A stretch of DNA of 64,000 nucleotides from Typhlomys cinereus (Eukaryota; Chordata; Mammalia; Rodentia; Platacanthomyidae), in assembly GCA_023101885.1 (NCBI GenBank), contig JALPQD010000402.1, positions 761,017-825,016 on the forward strand, read 5' to 3'. Numbering within the stretch: the first letter of the stretch is position 1; every line of letters begins with the position of its first letter. Shown piece after piece: positions 52,840 through 64,000 of the stretch. Under the pieces are notes generated by a model. The model saw only the letters and a list, made by a program, of their open reading frames with translations. It searched no databases and was not told the origin of the DNA. The translations under genes were made by a program, and so were the position numbers.

Positions 52840-53060
52840 TCCAGCAAGTGTAGATCTGTGGGTAAACCATTGAGGAAAGCATCTTTCTTTTCCTCCCTGC
52901 CAACATTAGTCCTCATCAGTCTTTCAGGGAGGCATGGAACTTGTCAAGATTGTCTCCTTTTAAGGTGAGATATTGATAAGACAATCCACATGCAGTTCTT
53001 GCATAAGTATACAAATCTGCCATGAATCAAGGATATCAAAGCCCTGTCATGCCCAGGAGA
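52840..53060. repeat. Old L1 3'-UTR-like fragment
   Basis: 'gtgggtaaaccattgaggaa' parallels 'gataaatcactgaggaaaga' near 1437. Diverged. Confidence 0.35.
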
Positions 53061-53329
53061 TAATGTCTGGTCCACCACTGTCACACTTCAGGCTCCCTGA
53101 GACTTGCTTGGGGTGGATGTAAGTGTGGCTTGCATGTCCTATTTAGGGCAAATAGTCCATAGTCACTTATTTTCTGCATTTTGACCTGGTGTGCTTTTCT
53201 GCATGAAATGCCTCTGTTGCAGAATGAGTCTTTGAGATTGAGTGCTGAGTGCTCCTCTAATCTATGGATATGATAGCAAATGCTTAAAAGGCAGTTTAAT
53301 ATAGTTTCTTCATAGCTAAACATTCATAG

Positions 53330-53700
53330 CCTACACTTCCTTTGGGATCTGTGTCCTCCCCTTTCATAAGTTCTTATTCTAGTTTACAGAAACAGAAATG
53401 TGTTCCCTGCTGACAAATGGACCTTAACTCCAATCAGAAAGCTGTTGGTTGCCTCATTGATATTTATGCCACTGTTACACTGAAGCAATCTGTATTTAAA
53501 ACTCACAAGTCTTCTTATGTCAACAAGTGAAAGATCTCATGATTGAACAAAACACTATCAAGGCCAGTCTGTGGTATAGTATTTTCTCCTAGAGCCTTTG
53601 CAGATATCACTTGATGTCATTTTGTATCCACTGTTGTGAATTCGATGTCATTTTTCTGTTCTCTCAGAATGTCTGTGTGTTTATGGAATTGAGTCATGTG
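53330..53700 (-). repeat. Old L1 3' UTR, antisense
   Basis: 'caatcagaaagctgttggtt' matches the copy near 11880; similar flanking text. No target duplication seen. Confidence 0.5.
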
Positions 53701-53712
53701 GTGAGAATTCTT

Positions 53713-53873
53713 TTTTTTTTTTTAAACATTTTTTATTCTTATTTCCACTCATACAAATTTAGTAGGTACACCGGTTCCCTCCCTCCCTCCTCCTTCCCCT
53801 GACCCCCCTGATCCCCCTCCCTTCACTCCTCCCTTCCCATACCCCAGTGCCTCCCCCCCCAATCCCCGGAGAA
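53713..53873 (-). mobile_element. Very short 5'-truncated L1, antisense
   Basis: T-run, 'tccactcatacaaatttagt' and a pyrimidine tract form the antisense end of the same L1 family. Perfect 11-bp target duplication TGAGAATTCTT at 53702-53712 and 53874-53884. Confidence 0.9.
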
Positions 53874-54589
53874 TGAGAATTCTTTCCTTCAGGAAATATG
53901 AACAAGCATTGACCTATTCCTTCTAGTGTTCCACCTATACTCAATTTGAGGATTCAGTGAGTTTATTGTGTTTTCTTACATAACATGAATGACCCAAAAC
54001 AGTCACACAGGAAAGTGTCACCCCAGCAAAGATGATGACTTCTCTATAGACGCTGCATGGATGGAATCCCTCTTACTTTTGCCTTACGCAGTCTATATAT
54101 GCAACTAACTTCTGAGATGCCCAACAGTACGTACAGTCAAAGAAGAATGACATATGATTAAGTGAGATGTATAGGAGAGACTGTCTGGAATCTCAAGTGA
54201 GATTCTTGGGTCCAATTACCTTTTCCCTTTCCTTCTGTATGGGACTGTCAGTGGTCAACAGGTTCAACCTTGAGGGTCTCTTGCAAGGAGTTGCAGCTCC
54301 CCTAATGAAGATGATGGACAGTTTGCTGAGAGGACAGTGATCTTCAACAAACTGATGTGATTTTCCCTCTCTCTCTCTCTTCCTCATTTCTTGAATCACT
54401 TAAGCTGAAGTTTCTAAGAAATGAGTAGATTTATGCTTGGAAAACTTTAGAGCTCCTCTTCAGTTCCAGTAGGTTCTTTTTTTTTTCAAGAGGGTCCTCC
54501 TAATTTACTATCATTTGGTGCTCTGCTACTTCTCTTTTTCTATTTCCCAAATCCTCTCTCCTCTCCTGATTTCCTTTCAGGTCATATAA

Positions 54590-55145
54590 CCTACAAACAC
54601 ACACATATCCATACACACATATGCATAAACACATATACATATAAATGAATACCTACATACACACATAAACACACTCATACACACACAAACACAAATATAA
54701 AATGTATATACACAAATACATAAAATACACATATGCAAACATACACACAAACACATATGCACAGAAAAAATGCACAAACTGACATACATACACACAATGA
54801 AAGAAAAATGCTATATTTTTCTCTTATATGTGGAACCTAGATTTAAAATTACATGTCTTTGTTTTAAGTTCTTTTCCATTAATTCTTTAGGTTAGCAGAT
54901 AGATATTGTATTTTATCATGTCATCTTTATATACATGTGTCATATTGGGGTATATGTGTGTTTGTGTATTTGTATAGGTTTGTATATGTCATCATGCATG
55001 TATGTGCATGTTTGTACATGAGTATGTTTATGTATGTGTGTGTCTTTGTATGTGTATATGTATATATGTTTGTCTTTGTGTGTATATTTGTGTGTGTTTG
55101 TATGTTTGTGTGTATATGTATGTATATGTGTGTGTATGCTTGTGC
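54590..55145. repeat. CA-rich and TG-rich arms facing each other
   Basis: 54590-54800 is CA/TA-rich and 54940-55140 is TG/TA-rich, with about 140 bases of L1-like sequence between ('ttatatgtggaacctagatt'). The arms are complementary in composition, not base for base. Confidence 0.7.
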
Positions 55146-55849
55146 TCTTCAGCTCCATCCATTTTCCTGCAAATGCCCTGACTTCAGTTCTCTGTACAGC
55201 TGCATGTAGTTCAAATGTATAGTGTCCTACATGCTATTTTATTCACTATAATTCAATAATGTTTTAATTTTGATTCTGTATCTGCATTTAAAATATTCCT
55301 TGACCTGTCATTCCAATGTGTCTTTCAAACTTCAGTGGTTTTAACCTCTTATGCTGTCTTGTCCTTTTACAATCATACAGAGATAACTACTCATTACTGT
55401 GTCTCCTTGTCCAGAATATTTAGGCCAGGTTCTGTGATGAATCCAGGTATAGAACTAGGGGACTATGAGAAGAACTGCTTGCTCACATACACAGGAACTG
55501 ATTCTTTCAAGTGTCAATCATTTTTACCATTTATTTTTAGGCTTTTTAAATTGGCTAGCATCAGATGACTTGCATCAAATTGCATCTTATCTAAATTTCA
55601 ACTTTTTTGGGTGGTGGTGAATATTAGTAGGCTAATTTGAAAGTTCACATGGAAATACAAATGACCTATAAAGGGACAATTATTTTACAGAGGAAGCTTA
55701 TGACAAATTGCTTATGACTATGAGGCTGCATGATACATGATGTTATTGTGCAACAAGACACAGAAAGAAAAGGAAGCAAAAGATGGAGTCTAAAGTCAGT
55801 CCGTGTTGACAATGGCTGCATGAGTTTTGGAGTGGAATATCTTTTGTAT

Positions 55850-55960
55850 TGGAAAGTCTATAATCCCAACATTTTTGAGGCTGGTCACAAGGTGACGTCT
55901 GCCTGGGAGACTTTGGTTTCAAAACAACACACAAATCAAATAAACAAAAACAAACTCACA
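55850..55960 (+). repeat. B1-like SINE fragment
   Basis: 'tataatcccaacatttttga' to 'gcctgggagactttggtttc' followed by an A/C-rich tail. Confidence 0.55.
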
Positions 55961-56049
55961 GCCCACATATGTGAATGTGTATGCATATGGACTAATGTGT
56001 GCATATGTTATGTGACCTTCCTGGGGGGGACATGTGAGTAAATGCCTAT

Positions 56050-56700
56050 TCTTCCCAGATAGGTACCAATGACAGACTAAAGAAATGACTGCAGCCAAGT
56101 TCTAGCTATGACCTAGTGAGTTTATTGGAGTTAATTAAGAGTTTGTGGGTATAAGGGAGTGTTACAGTTTGAATTTTAGTTGACTGCACGGGCTCTTGTA
56201 TGCAAATCCTTAGGTACAGCCTTGTTGGAGGAAGCACATCGTAGGGGGCGGGTCTTGTGGTTGGGAAGCCTCACTTTGCTTCTGATAATAGTCTGCTCTT
56301 GTAGTTGCTGCTTGCCTTCTCTGTTTCCATGATGACTATGGTGATCTGAGCTGCCTGGAGCATCTGATGCCTGCTACACCCTTCCTAGAATAAGGGCTAT
56401 AACCATTCTGGAACTACAAGTCGAATAAATCTCTTTTTCCTCTTTAATTGCTTGAGTTAGAGTGTTGTCTCACACCAACTGCAACAGTGTGTAATTATAG
56501 GCACATGAACAACTCAAAGGCAGCTGTACCGCCACTAACAAGCTCAAGCATGGGTGAAAATGTATTCTGGGAACTCCCAGAACAACTTGCAGGGAGCTTG
56601 GCTTGTTACAGGGTCTTTTCTCCTCCTCACAATTGATACTGCTTGTATATCCTCCAAGAAGTAATCTTGTAAGCTTCAGGGTCCTCATTTGAGGTTTGTT
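56050..56700. repeat. Interspersed repeat split by a second repeat
   Basis: Halves at 56050-56160 and 56490-56700 match the family at 14.0 and 18.7 kb. Between lies a repeat starting TGTTACAG and ending CAACTGCAACA (about 56161-56487), with LTR-like termini and 'cgaataaatctctttttcct' near its end. Confidence 0.5.
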
Positions 56701-56819
56701 TACTTTCTGAGATGTAACAAGTTTATAAGGTTTTATTTACTTCCTCAGACTGAACAAGCCTCCCTCCAGTGTGGGAATGTTTCAGAGGAAATGACTATAC
56801 CTCAGCATAGTAATTATTG

Positions 56820-57141
56820 CAGTTTGAATGCATGTTGTCAATAAATTCAAAACCAAAGAGCTTAGGGAAGCAAGGGGCTTTATCTTTGTTATAGTTTTTT
56901 GGTTACTGATCTTTGTCTGACTTGGCAGGAGAGCTCACACCAACATCAGGAGCCAAGAGAACCTTACTTGCCTGACTGCAAGTCTGTTCAAAGCATACTG
57001 AAAAAGCCAATTTACTGGAGCAGCTTCCCTCATCTTAACCACCTGCTCAGAGAATGGTTTCACTCATTATGGGATGGGTCTTACCACATCACTGAGAGAA
57101 TCTTCTGGAGGCTTCTCATGGACTTGCCTCAGTTACTAATT
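56820..57141 (+). repeat. 'TCAAGTTGACA' repeat, left part
   Basis: Ends at 'cctcagttactaatt' (57141) and resumes at 59224 with 'tcagttagtaatt' and 'tcagccttcaatta'; the L1 at 57142-59223 splits it. Confidence 0.7.
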
Positions 57142-59223
57142 CTTTTTTTTTAAATTTCCACTCATACAAACTTAACAGGTACACCTGTCCCCCCTCCCTC
57201 CAATCCCCCATCTCCCTGTGCCCCCCTCCCCTCCCCCTTCCCTGCCCATCCCCCAGTGCCCCCCCATCCCCGGAGCATCCTTTAATGTCCATGCCAAACT
57301 CTCCTCTGGGTCCTCCTCTCTGATGAGGTGCAAGGACCCAGTGGCATTTCCCAGAACCCTTTCCTGTGTTCCTGTTAAGCATAGGAACACTACTGTGGCT
57401 GTTAATCCCTTGCCTCCCAGGCTCCTAGAGCCTTTAGCAAATGCTAGACTTTGTTAGGTCAATAGTGTGTTGGACATTGCACAGGGCATATAAAGTCCAA
57501 ATACGATTGCTTCGGCCCTAACTTGTGTGGAGTATCTTGCATATCATTGCTCCTCCCATCCTTGTGCAAACCCTCTTCCGCAAATTTCCCTGAGCTTCAG
57601 GATGGGGAGAGATTAGTCTGGCCTAGTTCTAGGTGGTTGATATAGAGTCTCTGATGTTCTGGATTATGGTTTGTTGATTTTTTTTTTCAGTTTTGCTGCT
57701 CCTGCAATGCCCTTGGCTCCACCCTGATGGTTATTGGATGTCACCCCCTGGCCAGAGATAAAAAAACTGTTAAACTAGAGTCTTGTTATAAGAGTATATT
57801 CAAAGGTAGATGTAATAAAAGTAGGAAACCGTGGTGAGGGAGGGGTCAATCACCCATCTGTGAAATGGTTACTTTCTATCTCCCAAACCTTAGTCTGTAC
57901 TACAAATCCATAGTTATAAAAACAGCCTGGCTCCAAAATAGACACACAGATCAATGGATAAGGGTTGAAGACCCAGATATAAGCCCACAAAATTACAGCC
58001 ATTTGGTCTTTGACAAAGGGACCCAAAAAAATCCAATGGAAAAAGGACAGCATCTTCAACAAATGGTGCTGGCAAAACTGGATGTCCACATGCAGAAGAT
58101 TAAAGCTGGACCCGTACTTGTCATCATGTACAAGACTTAATTCCAAATGGATCAAGGACCTTGATATAAGGCCAGAGACTAAAAACCATAGGTGAAAGGG
58201 TAGGGAACTCCCTCAAGCTGATCGGGCTAGGCCAACAGTTCCTAAACAGATATCCAATAGCCCAGTCACTGCTACCAACTCTCAACAGTTGGGATCTGGT
58301 GAAATTAAAGAGCTTCTGTTCAGATAAAGAGATTGTAACACGAGCTCAAAAGCAACCCACAGAATGGGAGAAAATCTTCACTAACCACATATCTGATAGA
58401 GCTCTATTATCCAGAGTGCACAAAGAACTTAGAAAACTAAACACCAAGGAAACAAACGGACCAATTAAAAAATGGGCCCTGGAAAATAAAAGACACTTTA
58501 CCAAGGATGAAATTAAACTGTCTAACAAATATCTTAAAAAATGCTCCACATCCTTAGCCATCAGGGAAATGCAAATCAAAACTTCCCTAAGATATCATCT
58601 CACCCCGGTCGGATGGCAAAAATCCACAATACGAACAACACCAAATGCTAGAGAGGATGTGGAGAGAGGGGAACTCTCCTACATTGCTGATGGGAATGCA
58701 GGCTCATACAGCCACTCTGGCGAGCCATCTGGAGATTCTTAAAGAAATTAAAGATTGAAATGCCATATGACCCTGCTATTCCACTCTTGGGAATAACCCC
58801 CCATACAGCAAAAATTCACCTTGATAGCACAAGCATGACCATGTTCATAGCAGCACTGTTTACAATCGCAAAGTCATGGAATCAATTCAAATGTCCAACA
58901 GTTGACGAGTGGATAAGGAAACTGTGGTACATTTATACAATGGAGTACTACTCAGCCATCAAAAATGATGAATTAATGGAATTTGCTCAGAAATGGATGG
59001 GATTAGAAACAATTATATTGAGTGAAGTATCCCAGACACAGAAAATTATGTGCTATATGTACTCCCTAATAGGTGCCTCCTAGTATGAAACTCACTTAGA
59101 GACACTCAAAGATAAATCTCTGCAATAACTACAGTAATTGCTAAGATTATGAACAGGAGGGATGGGGAAGGAAGGCCACACCAGTAACGAGAGAGGGGAC
59201 CATGTTACAGCAGAGAAAATAGG
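57142..59223 (-). mobile_element. 5'-inverted (twin-primed) L1
   Basis: From 57142 to about 57870 the sequence is antisense L1 3' UTR: T-run, pyrimidine tract, then the body. From about 57885 to 59223 it is sense-oriented ORF2 C-terminus (matches 46575-47920). A 13-bp direct repeat TCAGTTASTAATT (one mismatch) at 57129-57141 and 59224-59236 brackets the whole. Opposite halves inside one target duplication are the mark of twin priming. The ORF2 part is open in pieces (58299-58742, 58760-59083) but lacks reverse transcriptase. Confidence 0.92.
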
Positions 59224-59299
59224 TCAGTTAGTAATTTTTCACAGATGTGCCCAGAGCTCAGCCTTCAATTATAAAGTTGACACCTATATATCTAAGCAG

Positions 59300-60450
59300 T
59301 ACAGTAATGGAAGCATGTGAAAATAGGGAAAGAGGGACCTGACTTCAACTATGATATTAGAAAATGTTTCTTAGTAGAGGAGATTTTTTAAATAGAAATC
59401 TTAAAAAATATACACATACTCCTGATGAGATAAGACTTTGGAAAAAGAATTTGGGGCACATGGAACAGTATGTGTTAAAATTTATTTTTAAGAGAGGCAC
59501 TTTTGTAAGAGATCAGAAGGAGAAGAGAGGGTAATTAGGGTGAGTATGATTAAAATACATGATATACTTACATGAAAACAGTGTTAATGGAACTGGGGAA
59601 TGGCTTGGCTGTTAAAACACTTAACATGCAAACAGAAGGATTAGAATTTGGACCTTCAAAGCTTATTTGGAGGTTATAGCAGAGAAGCATAGTTACTGAG
59701 ATATCATCAGTGGAAGAATGGTCCTCCTCCATCAGGGAAGGTTGTTCTTTTTCACAAAGCTAACAGGGATGCACGTGGAATTGTGAGGCAGGAAAGGTAC
59801 ATCTAACTAGTCAGCCAGATCAGCCAGATTGACCCTGGTGATCAGTAGAGTGACAAATGTAACGTCCAGATTGTCCTCCCATCTAGGACTAGCATTTGGA
59901 TCCCCAGACTCCAAGAAATGCTAGGTGTGTAATTTTAGTCTTGGAAAATGGAAACTTGGAATTCCCAGAAAAATCTGGATAGCTACACTAGCCCCATTGA
60001 CAAACTCAAAAGAATAAAAGTAATTGATTATGATTTCTGATATCAACTTAAGGCCTCCAAACACATGTATGCTCCCAAGAACATGTGCATGAATACACAT
60101 ATAAACAAATCCCCCTCATTCGTATTCACCTGTACACACATAAAAAGTGGAAAAAGAAAAAAGAAAAAGAAAATGTCATAACAAATCCCATAATGAATCC
60201 CATAATGAATTCATGCTTATAAAAAGATGGAGGTTCTTGTTGGTATGAAATTATGATCTACTCAGCATGGTTGCAGCTTCAAATAGGTCTAGAAAGTAGA
60301 GTTAGTTAAGATGCAGAAATTATTAGGATGAATGTGAAATAGAGACTCATGGACCAAGTAATGGAGTTTGGTTTTTCTCCTGTAGGCAATGACGACCATG
60401 GAAATTTATAAGAAGATAGAGCATGTTCAGAAGGACATCAGGATAATGAG
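59300..60450 (+). repeat. Intergenic with diverged SINE copies
   Basis: Sense SINE-like pieces at about 59590-59735 ('aactggggaatggcttggct') and 59885-60150 (CA-poor tail, then AAAG-rich). Nothing else recognised downstream of the KIR stop. Confidence 0.5.
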
Positions 60451-60535
60451 AGATGGTTCTGAAGCTGGAGACTTTTGTCTTCAGATTATGGCTACTTTAC
60501 ATTGCAGTTGTAAATCTGTGTTTAAGAAAGATCGA

Positions 60536-60661
60536 TCACCTCCAGACTTGGCTGGGGCTTAGCATTTCATCATTTCTGAATACACAGTGGTATCTCTGGA
60601 GGATTGTCTGCTGTGTGGGAATCTGTGGCTTTACCTTTGCGTAAGTCACTTCTTGTGTTGA
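60536..60661 (-). other. ITIM-like coding remnant past the KIR stop
   Basis: Read in the frame of the last KIR exon, the bases after the TAA (60664-60662) encode STQEVTYAKVKPQIPTQQ and remain open to a TGA at 60538-60536. EVTYAKV fits the ITIM pattern (V/I/L/S)xYxx(L/V/I) and lies where human KIR has QEVTYTQL. No upstream signal in this window would bypass the TAA. Confidence 0.7.
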
Positions 60662-62003
60662 TTATCCTTCCTGAAAAGAGGTAAATGTTGGAGGAAGGTG
60701 TTCATACACATTCTCGGAGAATACAAGAGAATGACTGAATTGAAAAGGGAAGACCCACCTGTTTGTTCACTATTCTCTCCCCTCCAGTCTCTGAGTCAAA
60801 AATGGCTGCATTTTTAGGAGACAGAATATGTTAGGACACCTGGAAAGATGCCATTTAGACAACTATCAGTAACCCACAGATTAGAGAAACTTTAGCACTA
60901 AGACCAAGAAGCATCCTTTTGGATTGGAAGGTGTTTAATGCAGAGGATCATAGTTGGCCAAAGTGCAGAGAACAAGTGACTGTGGAGCGTTCGATTCTAA
61001 AAAGGACATCAAACTCATTAATCCCTATACCAAGGGGACATTGTGGAATGGAGGGTATTAAGAATGAAAGAGACTGAGAGTTTATGGAGATACTGTCGGA
61101 CAGTAGCTACTATTCATGACAGGGCTGCTGTACCCAAGAACTTACTGCAGCAATGTTTCCTTCCGCAAGAACTGCACAATAGTTGGTCTATTAACATTTC
61201 ACCATGGATGAGGGAAGATCTCAAGATACACTGCATATCCTGAAAGACTAAGGCTAGTGTCTGACAGGAGAAGGGAAGTTTCTTTACTCAATGGTTTACC
61301 CACTGATGAGCATCCATGCAAGTACTCATGCATCCCAGATAAAACCCATTGAGTCACACATGCATAGGATGTGAAAGTAGGAAGGAGACTGGCTGGAAAG
61401 GAGAAAAAAAGTGGGAGAGGAATGAGGATAGAATGAAAACACATAAATTCAGCTATTCATGTGTGGAAGTGCCAAAAAATAAAAAGAAATTAAAAAACCT
61501 GTGAAGAAACTTCTGATTGGTCACTTCACATACAGGTAACAATACCCTGAGACATATGGTGACATTTAGGGTTGATAGGCTGCTCCAAAGCAGGGTCAGA
61601 TAACCTCTGGTCAAGAACCCATCTCATTTATATCTCCTAACTTCAGCCCCATTAAGTATCTCTGCAGCATTCTCTCTTTTGTGGAAACTTTTCGATTGCA
61701 TTGTCTGTGATACATGATGAAGAATGAATTAATCAGTGGTCTGAAAACTGAGGGAAAGAGCAAGGTTTCTGGTGTTCTCTCTGAAAGCCACACCTTGGTG
61801 GGTCCTTCCCTTCCCTGCTCTTGTAAGTTAAGAGCACACACCTCCATTCCTCCCACCTAGGCTTCTCATCCTGCACAGATGGCACTCACCAGTTTCTTCT
61901 TGAGATTTACTCTTTCTGGAAGAGTACCAATGGCATGTGAGGAAGACAAGGAGGATGACGGACACTGACAGCCCAATTAGAACTTTGAAAGTCCTGTGGA
62001 TAC
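60662..62003 (-). CDS. KIR-family receptor, 3' exons (partial)
   Basis: Last three exons of a killer-cell Ig-like receptor; the ectodomain exons lie beyond the window or were not found. Exon 62003-61890 (114 nt, phase 1 at both ends) encodes IHRTFKVLIGLS and a hydrophobic segment ending FLTCHWYSS, like the human KIR HLHVLIGTS exon. Exon 60805-60759 (47 nt) encodes AIFDSETGGERIVNKQ, aligning with human AVMDQEPAGNRTAN; 47 nt gives the human change to phase 0. The last exon begins at 60670 after CTCTTTTCAG and reads Glu-Gly-stop. The membrane segment has no charged residue, so the adaptor-binding lysine or arginine of activating KIRs is absent. As read, the product would have neither ITIM nor adaptor contact. 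It may be a pseudogene, a decoy, or depend on a splice form I cannot see. It is upstream of FCAR in the same orientation, as in human. Confidence 0.82.
60900..61500 (+). repeat. Unclassified repeat with A-rich end inside KIR intron
   Basis: A-rich end 'ccaaaaaataaaaagaaatt' at about 61475 suggests a sense retroelement tail; the body is not recognised. Confidence 0.35.
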
Positions 62004-62046
62004 CTGTAGAAGATTGTGAACCCAGTAAGAAGAAAATATGACTGGT

Positions 62047-62052
62047 CAGTTG

Positions 62053-62119
<67 letters not shown>

Positions 62120-62123
62120 CATC

Positions 62124-62187
<64 letters not shown>

Positions 62188-62256
62188 GCCTGTCCGCCCA
62201 TCCATCCATCTGTCTGTCTGTCCGTCCATCCATCCATCCAGACAAGGAAGAGAAAG

Positions 62257-62305
<49 letters not shown>
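62047..62305. repeat. (ATCT)n / (CCAT)n / (GA)n compound microsatellite
   Basis: About 32 ATCT units with one interruption (62047-62187), then CTGT and CCAT variants, then about 23 GA units (62259-62304). It begins about 44 bases upstream of the KIR membrane exon acceptor. Confidence 0.95.
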
Positions 62306-62306
<1 letters not shown>

Positions 62307-62329
62307 CATGAAGGTGCACAGGTAGATAT

Positions 62330-62455
62330 CAGAGGACAACTTCATAAGTCAGTTCTTTCCTTGCACTATGTGGACTTCCAGGGATCCAACTCAGGTTGCC
62401 AGGTTTTACAAGCAGGTGTCTCACCCACTGAGCTTTCTTGCCTGACCAATAGCTC
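62330..62455 (-). repeat. SINE fragment, antisense
   Basis: 'gggatccaactcaggttgcc' and 'ctcacccactgagctttctt' are antisense B2/B4-type head sequence. Confidence 0.65.
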
Positions 62456-62459
62456 CATT

Positions 62460-63235
62460 TTTAAAAATAGATTGTCTCCAGCATGTTGATTAGCAGATAA
62501 ATAATAACAATATTTTACTAGGCTAAGTTCATGGATGGTGACTACATTTTTTTTTTGCATTTTTCCCATATAATTTCCAGAATGTACTGGGAATGCAGTG
62601 GAAAAGATAAGGAGGAACCTTCCAGAACAGTCTGGACTCTGCCCCTGTTTGTTTTGAATCAAGATGTTCTACAATGCTTTTGCCCAGAAATTCCTATGAT
62701 TTCAGAGTGTAAAATGAGGGGTGGACAGTTTTTCAGATTCTCTGAGGTACTGTGTCAGAGGGCACAGCATATAGATGTGACTCTATCCATATTCTACTGC
62801 TTTCCTGACTCTGGACAGACTGGCTCACCATGAATCCTAGATTCCCATTATCTCTTGTTATTTATTGTATGTCAGTGGTATAAATCCATTTATTAATCCC
62901 TATATGGATTCCAGTAAGTCATGAGATAACTTCAAATGGTAGTGGACATGAGGAACCAACTCCTTCACCTGACATTTTCTGACTCTACATCTATCATTCA
63001 TAAGTCAGGCGCAGTCACTTACTTAAACTGAGCAATTACTCTTGACTTTGTGACTTTATGGGTGATAGCTCTGTCTGGAATCTTCTTAACTATTATAGAA
63101 CTTAAATTTATTTTGCCATTAAGGCCACAAGCACTGTTTGTTAAATCAAGAATTATTTGCTAAATTCCAAACTAACATTATCTATTACTTTATTTACATT
63201 TTTCACATAGCTTCTTTGCAGTAGACCATGTAGAC
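62460..63235. other. KIR intron, no exon identified
   Basis: Searched by eye for a stalk exon with phase-1 ends; none convincing. Confidence 0.4.
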
Positions 63236-63239
63236 ACCA

Positions 63240-63487
63240 TCTTTCTATCTCTCCCTCCCTCCCTCCCTCCTTCCCTCCCTCCTTCCCTCCACCCATCCAT
63301 CCATCCACTCACCCAACATTCATATCTACCCATGTATCCATTCATTCACCCACCCATCCATACACACATCCATTCATCCATCCAACTGTTCATTCATCCA
63401 TCTATCTACATATCATCTATCCATTTATCCATCTACTCACCCATCCATCCATCACTCATGTATCCACCCATTCATCCACCCACTCTC

Positions 63488-63531
<44 letters not shown>

Positions 63532-63533
63532 TC

Positions 63534-63574
<41 letters not shown>

Positions 63575-63620
63575 CCCTTCCATTCATCTAGCCAACTATC
63601 CATCCATCCACCCATCCACA
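63240..63620. repeat. Compound tetranucleotide tract (CTCC, CATC, ATCT)
   Basis: CTCC units (63250-63290), imperfect CATC/CCAT units, then two runs of ATCT (63488-63530, 63535-63573) and further CATC units. Long spurious frames run through it. Confidence 0.95.
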
Positions 63621-63624
63621 TTGT

Positions 63625-63710
63625 TTTTTGTGGGATCTGGGCATCCAAATTCAGGTCCTTTTGCTTTCAAGACAGAGATTTTAACCACTGAGTCATCTCA
63701 TCACTCCACA
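63625..63710 (-). repeat. SINE head, antisense
   Basis: 'tgtgggatctgggcatccaa' to 'ttttaaccactgagtcatct' is the antisense SINE head, so the tetranucleotide tract occupies its tail position. Confidence 0.7.
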
Positions 63711-64000
63711 AGTAGGATTTCTGTGAGAAATTCACTTTTTATTTATCTTTTAGGCCTCCATCCCTTGTCTGGTAGGGGTAGAGTTAGCAACGCATTATTC
63801 CTGGGAAAATAGTCAGATTTATTTTTCTATTCACTCTAAAGAGGCCTCAGCTCCAGAGTATTTAAAATGAAGAATCCCTACCAAGCTGCAGGTTGACTCC
63901 TAAACCTGTTCAGGTGTGAAGAACTTGGGGATCAAAGAGGAATGAAGACAATGTTAAGACCATACATCCATGTGGCAGCTGAGCCAACACAGGAGCACAA
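63711..64000. other. No recognised feature at window end
   Basis: Unassigned sequence; could be KIR intron or include exons too diverged for me to see. Confidence 0.35.

Noticed and set aside
58299..59083. Open frames of 147 and 107 codons as host genes
   Set aside because: They are the C-terminal part of L1 ORF2 in an inverted L1.
62016..62489. 157-codon frame and similar frames at 63332-63691
   Set aside because: Translations of ATCT and CATC repeats, not genes.
63008..63093. Possible KIR stalk exon on the minus strand (between TTCCAG and GTAAGTGAC)
   Set aside because: It has splice-like ends but is 52 nt, which breaks the phase needed for the next exon, and its translation does not resemble a KIR stalk.
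63240..63620. Regular repeats as a CRISPR-like array
   Set aside because: Simple tetranucleotide repeats with no unique spacers, in a mammalian intron.

Overview
The window is rodent genomic DNA. Evidence for a rodent is the dense load of tRNA-derived ID/B4-like SINEs (often ending in CA microsatellites), B1-like SINEs, and L1 copies with purine-rich 3' UTRs. The lineage does not look like mouse: it carries an intact FCAR, which house mouse lacks. I cannot name the species from sequence alone.

The genes belong to the leukocyte receptor complex, all on the minus strand. Reading that strand from high to low coordinates they are: the last exons of a KIR-family receptor (62003 to 60662), complete FCAR, the Fc receptor for IgA (26684 to 16712), and complete NCR1/NKp46 (7785 to 586). 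KIR-FCAR-NCR1 is the same order and relative orientation as in human. NCR1 splices to a 317-residue protein from seven exons, FCAR to a 269-residue protein from five, with every junction in phase. Both keep the arginine at the membrane border that pairs with FcR-gamma/CD3-zeta-type adaptors. The KIR fragment keeps a transmembrane exon and a juxtamembrane exon, but its last exon has an in-frame TAA as third codon, before an otherwise readable ITIM-like sequence.

The remaining DNA is mostly retroelements in layers. The FCAR-KIR interval (26.7-60.6 kb) contains an HNRNPH1 processed pseudogene inserted inside a SINE, solo LTRs at 34.4, 37.6 and 40.1 kb, a degenerate full-length L1 (42137-50445) with a perfect 16-bp target duplication and a nested 1.6-kb endogenous retroviral fragment, an MTPN processed pseudogene, and an L1 with a 5' inversion (57142-59223). 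Several 5'-truncated L1 tails have clear target duplications. About 38.6-42.1 kb is mostly sequence I cannot assign.

No rRNA, functional tRNA or CRISPR feature was seen. Exon borders were read by eye from GT/AG signals, phase and similarity to known family members; they have not been tested against transcripts.
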